From NCBI GenBank assembly GCA_029940345.1, contig JAOZRC010000152.1:1-9794 (forward strand): a DNA stretch of 9,794 nucleotides, read 5' to 3'. Each line of letters starts with the position of its first letter. Position 1 is the first letter of the stretch. This DNA is from Desulfobacterales bacterium (GTDB lineage: Bacteria > Desulfobacterota > Desulfobacteria > Desulfobacterales > JAUCGF01). Position numbers and translations under genes: made by a program. Positions 1 to 5,579 of the stretch are shown here, one piece after another. The notes below the pieces were generated by a model. That model saw only the letters and a program-made list of their open reading frames with translations. It ran no database searches and was not told the origin of the DNA.

Positions 1-46
1 GCCCTCGCTCTCACACTTTTTCGCTTCGATCACGACTTTCCAAACA

Positions 47-196
47 GGCTCTTATTCAAATTCAATGGTAATCCGGAGTGTGAAAGTTAAATGAAGCGGA
101 GGAACGGAACGGTTTTTCGCAATTTAACTTTGCGAAAGACCGCTTCGCTTAACTTTCGCACTCCGGATTTGAATTGAGCCATAATTTTTGAATAAG
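47..196. repeat. Nested inverted-repeat element (MITE/REP-like)
   Basis: Core arms at 73-99 and 140-166 are 27 nt each and match as inverted repeats at 24 of 27 positions. Both begin with CCGGAGTG followed by GAAAGTTAA. Inside them lies a second hairpin, 111-122 against 130-141, matching 11 of 12. Outside, 47-62 and 167-180 are also complementary with a one-base slip, and 51-60 (CTTATTCAAA) is the exact reverse complement of 187-196. The whole block can fold as one long imperfect cruciform of about 150 bp and carries no ORF. It looks like a non-autonomous palindromic repeat. The GGAGTG(C) plus palindrome theme recurs near 3200-3318. I see no clear target-site duplication, so calling it mobile is an inference. 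Confidence 0.7.
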
Positions 197-506
197 ATAC
201 GGTTTCGCAAAATGCTAAACCTTTGGTTCAGCACTCCTTGGAATTGACTCGCTCTTATGTTTTGGCGGAAAATGAAGGATGCCCGCTTTTTCAATCTTCA
301 AGCGGCTATGGACGACGCAGAACGGCTTTCCGCGTTACATGCATGTCCCAGCTTATGTTAGCAGCCATTAATTACGATCTGGATGAAAATGTTTTCGGAG
401 ATGATTGTCTTGAAAAGAAAGATGATGTGGATGGCAATAGCGCTGCATCAGGCGTCATGCACTGTACGAAACAACGAGGATGCAGGCGATTTATGTCGGT
501 ATTGAA
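197..506. other. Intergenic stretch with no supportable gene
   Basis: The longest open frame here starts at a TTG at 223 and runs through the antisense of the tRNA gene, which argues against it being a gene. No ribosome binding site precedes it and the translation resembles no family I know. A second short frame (272-361) has a protein-like composition but is only 29 codons long and ends in a stop. The stretch is downstream of the tRNA on the minus strand, and no clear intrinsic terminator with a T tract is visible. It may be decayed coding sequence. Confidence 0.4.
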
Positions 507-581
507 TGGTGATCCCAACGGGAATCGAACCCGTGTTTTCGGCGTGAGAGGCCGATGTCCTGACCGCTAGACGATGGGACC
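507..581 (-). tRNA. tRNA-Glu (anticodon CTC)
   Basis: On the minus strand this 75-nt sequence folds as a complete cloverleaf. The acceptor stem pairs GGTCCCA with TGGGATC, with one G-U pair. The D arm is GTCT-AGCGGTCA-GGAC, the anticodon arm is TCGGC-CTCTCAC-GCCGA, and the T arm is ACGGG-TTCGATT-CCCGT. The discriminator is A and CCA is encoded at 509-507. The seven-base anticodon loop gives CTC, reading GAG codons. The sequence after the acceptor stem (TCGTCTAGCGGTCAGGAC) is typical of bacterial tRNA-Glu. It lies downstream of hemA on the same strand. Charged tRNA-Glu is the substrate of glutamyl-tRNA reductase, so the linkage is functionally meaningful. A promoter at 711-739 would drive it. 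Confidence 0.96.
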
Positions 582-586
582 GTTAA

Positions 587-689
587 TAGACTTTCAGATA
601 ATCAATGTCACGGCGTTTTCGGTCGGAGATATACTATGGTGTATTATCTCCTCCCTCTATCCTTGTGACATTAATTATCTGAAAGTCTA
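587..689. repeat. Long inverted repeat in the tRNA-Glu leader
   Basis: Arms 587-611 and 665-689 are 25 nt each, inverted, with one mismatch, and the pairing continues to about 582 and 695 with a two-base bulge. The 53-nt centre holds a second hairpin, in which 626-635 pairs with 640-652 with small bulges. The structure begins 6 nt before the tRNA 5' end on the minus strand and lies wholly within the transcript expected from the promoter at 711-739. It could be a palindromic insertion element (TA is present at both outer edges, as in mariner-type MITEs), a folded tRNA leader that affects processing, or an attenuation structure after hemA. The sequence does not decide between these. Confidence 0.75.
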
Positions 690-710
690 TAGTAACGTCA
701 AACGGAAAAC

Positions 711-739
711 TTTATATAGAATTAAACTGCCCCTGTCAA
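711..739 (-). promoter_or_regulatory. Sigma70-type promoter for tRNA-Glu
   Basis: On the minus strand, TTGACA (739-734) and TATAAA (716-711) are separated by exactly 17 bp, close to the housekeeping consensus. The predicted start is near 704, giving a leader of about 120 nt before the tRNA 5' end at 581. The promoter sits 45 nt beyond the hemA stop codon. A second, weaker pair (TTGACG 701-696, GATAAT 679-674, 16-bp spacing) lies just downstream and overlaps the arm of the inverted repeat. Confidence 0.65.
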
Positions 740-784
740 ATACTATTTCAGCACAGCGACGATTTAATTCGGGATGCCATGATT

Positions 785-2170
785 CTATTCGGTACCAGGA
801 TCGAGATTAAACAGTCGGCGCGTGATATCCAGATGCATGGCCTTGTCGCGGTAGCGGCAGTTTTGTTTCAGGGACATGATCGTATCATGCAGCATTTTAC
901 TGATCAACGCATCGCCCATGCGGTGAATCGCCTGACGATCCGTATCTGACAGGTGGTCTAAGGATTTTAAGGTCTTATTGATTTCCGTTTTGGCAATTCG
1001 ATCCATTTTTTTGCGTATGGCAACGATAGTGGGTACCACCGCCAAACTTTCATACCATTTGCGGAAATGAATCACCGCTTCATCAATCATACGTTCAGCT
1101 TTGAGCGCTTCTTTTTTGCGATCTTCGATATTTTCGTCAATCACCCCTTTCAAATCATCAATATCATACACATAGACATTGGAAAGATGGTTGATCTGCG
1201 GATCAATATCGCGCGGAATGGCAATGTCAATAAAAAATAGCGGACGATTTTTGCGGATACGCATGATTTTTTTCATCTGATCGCGCCGAATAATAAAATC
1301 AGGCGACCCGGTGGAACTGATGATAATATCGACCATTTTAAGACAATCAGGGAGTTCTTCAAAGCGCATGGCCCGCGCGTTAAAACGGCGGGCCAGGTTG
1401 ACGCCGCGTTCAAACGTACGGTTAACCACATAAAGTTCACCGGTTTTATGGCGCAGCAGATGCTCCACGGCCAGTTCGGCCATTTCACCGGCACCGATCA
1501 GAAGCGCTTTTTTACCTTCCAGATTGCCGAAGATTTTACGGCCCAGTTCGATGGCGGCATAACTCACAGACACCGCATGATCGCCAATACCGGTTTCCGT
1601 GCGCACGCGTTTGGCAATGAAAAAAGTGCGGTGCAACAGGCGGTTTAAAATCACTCCGCCGGTTTTCATCTCAATCGCAATGCGATAGGCGTCTTTGATC
1701 TGGCCTAAAATCTGGGGTTCGCCCACGACCAGGGAGTCAAGGCTGGATGCGACTCTGAAAATATGCCGGACCGCATCATCCCCTTTAAAAATGTACAGCG
1801 TTTGATCGAATTTAACGATGGGGATATTTTTAAGGCGCGCCATCAGCGTTTTGGCGGTTTCAACCGCTTTGACGCTGTTTTTGGCGGCCATGATCAATTC
1901 CACGCGGTTGCAGGTGGATAATAATGCCAGTTCACGAATGTCAGCTTCCTTATGCAGCATTTCCAACGCTTGGGCGGTTTCCTCGTCGGAAAAGGCCAAC
2001 TGTTCCCGAATTTCCACCGGTGCGGTTTTATGATTGAGTCCGATCACAAGGATATCAAACAGACTCGGATCGTCGGCGGGTTGTAATCGCACCGGGCATC
2101 CATCTTGCGGAGACTTGGAAGAACGGCAGTCAGTAAACATATCCGTATTAATATTTGGTAAATTCGACAT
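785..2170 (-). CDS. hemA: Glutamyl-tRNA reductase (HemA)
   Basis: HemA reduces glutamyl-tRNA(Glu) with NADPH to glutamate-1-semialdehyde, the first step of the C5 route to 5-aminolevulinate and heme. The N-terminal domain has the family opening VIGLNHKTAPVEIRE, the catalytic cysteine in STCNR (about residue 87), and the GEPQILGQ and AKRVRTET blocks. The NADPH fold follows with LLIGAGEMAELA, then IISSTGSP, DIAIPRDIDP and YDIDDL. A C-terminal helical dimerisation domain ends at RLFNLDPGTE. The start is uncertain: ATG 2170 gives 461 residues, ATG 2140 gives 451 and TTG 2182 gives 465. All carry a non-conserved extension of about 27-41 residues before the family's usual start, and none has a good ribosome binding site. 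The first 23 nt overlap the end of ccsA, which suggests translational coupling. tRNA-Glu lies downstream on the same strand. Confidence 0.96.
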   Translation of the reverse strand: MSNLPNINTDMFTDCRSSKSPQDGCPVRLQPADDPSLFDILVIGLNHKTAPVEIREQLAFSDEETAQALEMLHKEADIRELALLSTCNRVELIMAAKNSVKAVETAKTLMARLKNIPIVKFDQTLYIFKGDDAVRHIFRVASSLDSLVVGEPQILGQIKDAYRIAIEMKTGGVILNRLLHRTFFIAKRVRTETGIGDHAVSVSYAAIELGRKIFGNLEGKKALLIGAGEMAELAVEHLLRHKTGELYVVNRTFERGVNLARRFNARAMRFEELPDCLKMVDIIISSTGSPDFIIRRDQMKKIMRIRKNRPLFFIDIAIPRDIDPQINHLSNVYVYDIDDLKGVIDENIEDRKKEALKAERMIDEAVIHFRKWYESLAVVPTIVAIRKKMDRIAKTEINKTLKSLDHLSDTDRQAIHRMGDALISKMLHDTIMSLKQNCRYRDKAMHLDITRRLFNLDPGTE

Positions 2171-2969
2171 GATGACCGTCAAAAAAAAAATTCACCCCTA
2201 AAAACGTAAATAAAAGAGCGCCAAAGCCGATAATCGCCAAAACCGCCGCTTTGCGGCCGCGCCATCCCACGGAGAAGCGCACATGTAATAGCGCCGCATA
2301 CATCATCCAGGTAATTCCCGAGAAAACCTCCTTGGGGTCCCAACTCCAGAAGCGTCCCCACACGACACGGGCATAAATAAAACCGGTGATCAGCCCGATG
2401 GTGAGAAGCGTGAAACCGGCGACGATGCACGCATGACCGGTGGCGTCCAACAGTTCCAGAGAGGGTAAGCGCTTAAAGAAAAAACCGGGCCGCTTGGTTT
2501 TAATGGAGCGTTCTTGAAGCAGATATAACATGCCGATGCCACACGCTAGGGCGAACGAGGCTTCGCCAGTAAAAATGGCGATAATATGGAAGACCAACCA
2601 AAAATGATTGAAAATTTCGCGGGGCGGGCCAGGTTCATTTTGCAACAAACAGGCACTGACCACGATTAAAGCGGCCAGCGGGGCGGCATACACGCCCAAA
2701 ACTTTAAGGTTATATTTATAACGAAAAATGAAAAAAACGCCGACCAAGGCCCATCCGGCAATAAAAAGCGTTTCGTGCAAATTATTGACCGGGATATAGC
2801 CTGTAAGGATCACTTTATAGATGAGGCTGACACAATGTAGCCCGAAACCGGTTATCAGAAGATAATAGCCGATTTTTTGAAAATGATCTTTTTGTAAAAA
2901 AAGATAGGCCTGGTAGCCGCCGGCCCCCATTACATACAGGGTGCTGACAATGATTTCAAGACTCTGCAT
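2148..2969 (-). CDS. ccsA: Cytochrome c biogenesis protein, CcsA/ResC/HemX family
   Basis: This 273-residue integral membrane protein has about eight hydrophobic segments (near 5-25, 33-55, 66-83, 92-109, 125-151, 176-200, 216-233, 240-262). It carries the tryptophan-rich heme-handling motif WGRFWSWDPKE (204-214) of the CcsA/CcmC/CcmF superfamily. Candidate heme-ligand histidines are His65, His128 and His266/267, the last in the C-terminal motif LGVN...GHH. In System II cytochrome c maturation CcsA carries heme across the membrane for attachment to apocytochromes together with CcsB (ResB). HemX, found next to hemA in other bacteria, belongs to the same superfamily, so a role tied to HemA level is the alternative. 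No ResB partner is in this window. Ten consecutive T residues encode part of Phe261-263. The ATG start has only a weak upstream AGG. Confidence 0.88.
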   Translation of the reverse strand: MQSLEIIVSTLYVMGAGGYQAYLFLQKDHFQKIGYYLLITGFGLHCVSLIYKVILTGYIPVNNLHETLFIAGWALVGVFFIFRYKYNLKVLGVYAAPLAALIVVSACLLQNEPGPPREIFNHFWLVFHIIAIFTGEASFALACGIGMLYLLQERSIKTKRPGFFFKRLPSLELLDATGHACIVAGFTLLTIGLITGFIYARVVWGRFWSWDPKEVFSGITWMMYAALLHVRFSVGWRGRKAAVLAIIGFGALLFTFLGVNFFFDGHHVEFTKY

Positions 2970-3022
2970 TCAGTATGCCTAAAGTTTCCTGTCCTGACAG
3001 GTTTTTCTGATTTTTTCTGAAT

Positions 3023-3031
3023 ATTGTAACA
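3023..3031 (-). promoter_or_regulatory. Possible extended -10 promoter for ccsA-hemA
   Basis: TGTTACAAT on the minus strand fits the extended -10 pattern TGnTATAAT with one mismatch. It would start transcription about 47 nt before the ccsA ATG. There is no good -35 at 17 bp, only an AT-rich tract, so the assignment is tentative. Confidence 0.35.
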
Positions 3032-3188
3032 CGCTATTTTTTTATAAATATAACAAACATATAGATATAATCCGGTTTGAAAACCATGAATTCAGGTAAA
3101 AGTCAAGCAAATTAGAGACGATTCACTGGGCAATTGCCTGAAAAGGTCAATTTTTAATCGTATTCTGTTTTTGTTATTTTCTTTAATT

Positions 3189-3345
3189 CCTGCAAGTTAA
3201 AGCTTGCACTCCTAAAACGGGAATGTTAGGAATGGGTACAAAATAACTTACCCATTTTCAGAAGAGGAGTGCAAACTTCAGTTTGCCTCGCTAACAACGC
3301 AAACTGAAGCTGCACTCCGAATGTGGAAGTTATTTCGTTCCCGAT
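3189..3345. repeat. Cluster of palindromic REP-like repeats
   Basis: Several units are stacked here without an ORF. 3191-3212 holds GCAAGttaaagCTTGC followed by ACTCC. 3231-3254 is a hairpin in which AATGGGT pairs with ACCCATT across a 10-nt loop. 3266-3286 (GGAGTGCA start) and 3299-3318 form a 20-bp inverted repeat with one bulge and one mismatch around a 12-nt loop. 3325-3342, read on the minus strand, is GGGAACgAAATAACTTCC and matches the plus-strand hairpin at 3234-3253. The GGAGTGC theme links this cluster to the element at 47-196, and the AAATAACTT hairpin links it to 9714-9733. The cluster lies between the divergent ccsA and DUF2914 genes. Confidence 0.75.
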
Positions 3346-3431
3346 CCTTAAATTTATTAATCACAGTTTAAACAATTAAATTCGGATGTTGTCAAAGCCC
3401 GCATGTCAAAGCAGCATAAAAAAAGCGGAAA

Positions 3432-3437
3432 GGAGAG
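3432..3437 (+). promoter_or_regulatory. Ribosome binding site selecting a GTG start
   Basis: GGAGAG lies 7 nt before GTG 3445. The in-frame ATG at 3403 has no comparable site, and starting there would place 14 charged residues before an otherwise normal signal peptide. This favours the GTG. Confidence 0.7.
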
Positions 3438-3444
3438 TTGCAAC

Positions 3445-3882
3445 GTGTTAAAAAAACAGTCATTTATTTTTGCTTTTGCTCTTTTGTCCTTTACGTTGTG
3501 TCTTTCCCTGGCAATTGCCAAAGACAATGATACAGCCTCGGCAGCGTCATCATCCGTTCCGTCTGTTTTGGTTCATGCTTCGATGTGCGAAAGAGTTGAG
3601 CTGCTAGCCCCATTAAACCAAGCAGTGGCGTTCTCGGTCAAAAGAGACCAAGTGTTTTGTCTTACAACATTTAACCCGGTGCCTCAACAAACTTATGTTT
3701 ATCACACCTGGTTTCAGAGGGACAAGCTTATCAAAATAAAACGACTGCCGCTGAATCCTCCCCGATGGACAACTTTCAGTAGCATTCAACTCCGCCAGGC
3801 GGATATAGGCCCTTGGTACGTCGAAATCAATGATCGCGAAGGACATTTGCTTAAGATACTGCGGTTCAGTGTAACCGAGTAG
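3445..3882 (+). CDS. Secreted DUF2914-domain protein
   Basis: From GTG 3445 the product is 145 residues. It starts with MLKKQ, then a hydrophobic stretch (7-25) ending LAIA before KDN, a normal signal peptide with a probable signal peptidase I site and no lipobox cysteine. After a Ser/Ala-rich linker comes one compact domain with the layout I associate with DUF2914: a strand ending in VYHTWF (85-90), a basic strand, PPRWTTFSS (105-113), and GPWYVEINDREGHLL (122-136) leading into a last strand. Conserved-looking residues are His87, Trp89, Trp108 and Trp124. The function of the domain is unknown and it resembles a small periplasmic beta-sandwich. The diadenylate cyclase gene follows 73 nt downstream on the same strand, with no clear terminator between them. 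Confidence 0.75.
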   Translation: MLKKQSFIFAFALLSFTLCLSLAIAKDNDTASAASSSVPSVLVHASMCERVELLAPLNQAVAFSVKRDQVFCLTTFNPVPQQTYVYHTWFQRDKLIKIKRLPLNPPRWTTFSSIQLRQADIGPWYVEINDREGHLLKILRFSVTE

Positions 3883-3955
3883 CGGGATTTACTGAATATT
3901 TCATCAAGACCATTTTCGCCTGTCCCTTCAAACTGCCAATACTTTATTTCTGACC

Positions 3956-5383
3956 ATGATGATTGATAACTATTTTCCAAGTCTGCGCTGGCAGGATATT
4001 GCGGATATTGCCCTAAACAGCTATATCCTCTTTCGTTTATTCGTTCTTTTCAGAGGCACCAATGTCCTGCGTATTATCACCGGCATGGCCATTATTTGGC
4101 TAATACAACGGATTGCGGCCGCCATCGGCCTCATTATAACCATTTGGGTGCTGCAAGCGCTAACGGCGGCGGCGGCGCTGATTATCATTATCGTTTTTCG
4201 GAATGAAATCCGCAGAGTGCTTCAAACAAAAAATATCAAGGCCTTGTTATGGGATATTCCTCACCCCACGATCAGCACTACGGTGGAAATTGTTGCCGAG
4301 ACGACATTTGAACTCGCCCAAAAACGGATTGGCGCGCTGCTTGTTTTTCCTGGCAGAGAAGATTTAAGTAATGCGATTCATAGCGGAATTGCCTGGGATG
4401 GTCTGATTTCCCGTGAGATGCTTTTAAGCATTTTCCGGAAAGACGCTCCGGTTCACGATGGCGCTTGTGTCATCCGTAGGAAGCGGGTCACCAAAGTGGG
4501 CTGTATTCTGCCGTTATCGCTTCAAAAAGATCTGCCTTCGCACTATGGCACCCGTCACAGGGCGTCGCTCGGTCTGACTGAACGCACGGATGCACTGGTG
4601 ATTTGTGTTTCCGAAGAAAGAGGTTCGGTGCTGGTTGCCAACAATGGGTCCATTTCGCGGATACGTAATGAAACGGAGCTTGTCTCGCATTTGGAGGAGT
4701 ACGGCGGATTCAAAAAAAAATCTGTATTTTATAAAAAGGAACGCTGGCAACTGACGCTGGCCGCTATTGTTTCAGTGTTGCTTATCACCGGGATCTGGTT
4801 TAGCTTTACCAGGGGCCTGGATACCCTAAAAACCATCGAGGCTCCCATTGAATACATGAATCGCAATCCGGAATTGGAGATTTTGAATACATCGGTTGTC
4901 GCCGTTAAGCTTCAATTGAGCGGGTCTGATACACTGATCAAAGCGCTTCAACCGGATAACGTCGGAGTGCGTCTGGACTTGGGCAAGGCTTTGGAAGGCG
5001 CGAACAGCGTAACGCTGACCGATCAAAATATCAAACTGCCCCCGGGTATCGTGTTAAAAGGAATGGAGCCATCCGTCGTGGAAGTGACACTGGACACCAT
5101 CGTCACCAAGGAACTCGCCATTCAAGTTGACTGGGTGGGGCAGTTGCCACCCCAATCAGTCCTTCAAAAGGTGATTACGGAGCCTCGAAAAATCCGCGTC
5201 AAGGGCGGGAAACAGGTTTTGAAAAATATCATAACCCTTTATACTGAAAAAATATCGCTTAATCATATCGGCAAGTCCGGTCAACAGACCGCCAAGCTGG
5301 CGATGAATCCGGCGTTGTTGGCACCGGTTTCGCCTTCGGAAAATAAAGTGACGGTGACGTATACGGTGGGAAATAGAGAATAG
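3956..5383 (+). CDS. cdaA: Diadenylate cyclase CdaA fused to YbbR (CdaR-like) domains
   Basis: Diadenylate cyclases condense two ATP into cyclic di-AMP. Residues 1-85 give three membrane helices with the CdaA-like opening SLRWQDIADI...LFRGT. Residues about 100-250 are the DAC catalytic domain, with the signature DGA at 168-170 (in APVHDGACVI) and RHR at 200-202 (in GTRHRASLGLTE), so both catalytic motifs are intact. A basic linker (253-263) leads into a fourth helix (265-284). Residues about 293-381 and 385-472 look like two YbbR repeats (for example IKLPPGIVLKGMEPSVVEVTL). In Firmicutes CdaA and its regulator CdaR (YbbR) are separate neighbouring genes; here they are one 475-residue chain. 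The topology implied is a cytosolic cyclase and periplasmic YbbR domains. Tandem ATGs start the gene without an obvious ribosome binding site. No glmM is in the window. Confidence 0.92.
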   Translation: MMIDNYFPSLRWQDIADIALNSYILFRLFVLFRGTNVLRIITGMAIIWLIQRIAAAIGLIITIWVLQALTAAAALIIIIVFRNEIRRVLQTKNIKALLWDIPHPTISTTVEIVAETTFELAQKRIGALLVFPGREDLSNAIHSGIAWDGLISREMLLSIFRKDAPVHDGACVIRRKRVTKVGCILPLSLQKDLPSHYGTRHRASLGLTERTDALVICVSEERGSVLVANNGSISRIRNETELVSHLEEYGGFKKKSVFYKKERWQLTLAAIVSVLLITGIWFSFTRGLDTLKTIEAPIEYMNRNPELEILNTSVVAVKLQLSGSDTLIKALQPDNVGVRLDLGKALEGANSVTLTDQNIKLPPGIVLKGMEPSVVEVTLDTIVTKELAIQVDWVGQLPPQSVLQKVITEPRKIRVKGGKQVLKNIITLYTEKISLNHIGKSGQQTAKLAMNPALLAPVSPSENKVTVTYTVGNRE

Positions 5384-5388
5384 GAGAA

Positions 5389-5421
5389 GTAACCGCTCAG
5401 GGGACGAAGTTGAACGGTTAC
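5389..5421. repeat. Short inverted repeat after cdaA
   Basis: GTAACCG (5389-5395) is the exact inverse of CGGTTAC (5415-5421) across a 19-nt loop, starting 6 nt after the cdaA stop. No T tract follows, so it is not a standard intrinsic terminator. It directly precedes the larger palindrome at 5429-5506. Confidence 0.5.
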
Positions 5422-5428
5422 CTCTGAA

Positions 5429-5506
5429 TGTAGGGTGGGTGGAGTGTAACGGAACCCACCGTTTACGGAAATGCGGTGGGTTCCGTTACACTCCACTCAT
5501 CCTACA
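5429..5506. repeat. 78-bp palindrome with 32-bp arms
   Basis: Arms 5429-5460 and 5475-5506 match as inverted repeats at 30 of 32 positions, and the two differences can pair as G-U in RNA read from the plus strand. The loop is 14 nt. The arm contains TAGGGTGGGTGGAGTGTAAC followed by GGAACCCACC, a theme I recall as a dispersed palindrome in many unrelated bacteria; this recollection needs a search. It lies between the convergent cdaA and cyuA genes, where such a stem could protect or end both transcripts, though no T tract is present. Confidence 0.85.
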
Positions 5507-5579
5507 ACATTACACATAACGCGTAGTTTATTTATTGGGAATTCCCTTAGAGCCTGTTGGAAAAATCTAAAACGGGCCC

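Noticed and set aside
272..361. 29-codon frame beginning MKDARFFNLQAAMDDAERLS
   Set aside because: Looks protein-like but is too short, has no ribosome binding site or conserved feature that I recognise, and ends in a stop without continuation.
223..570. Plus-strand open frame of 115 codons from a TTG
   Set aside because: Its last 20 codons are the antisense of the tRNA-Glu gene, no ribosome binding site precedes it, and the translation resembles no known family.
574..810. Plus-strand open frame of 78 codons
   Set aside because: It covers the tRNA end, its promoter and the leader hairpin, and runs antisense into the hemA 3' end; the composition is not protein-like.
2989..3007. CCTGT-CCTG-ACAGG hairpin followed by a T-rich tract on the plus strand, resembling a terminator
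   Set aside because: The stem is only 5 bp, and the only gene here (ccsA) is on the opposite strand, so a plus-strand terminator would have no transcript to end.
3129..3138. GGCAATTGCC palindrome
   Set aside because: An isolated 10-bp palindrome without matching neighbours or promoter context is within chance expectation.
3189..3345. Possible CRISPR array from the repeated GGAGTGC/AAATAACTT units
   Set aside because: Units are inverted and unequal with no regular spacer length, and no cas gene is present.
3403..3444. Upstream ATG start for the DUF2914 protein
   Set aside because: It lacks a ribosome binding site, while GGAGAG is correctly spaced before GTG 3445, which directly starts a normal signal peptide.
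5537..5546. GGGAATTCCC palindrome between cdaA and cyuA
   Set aside because: Short, with no T tract or repeat partner, and probably chance.
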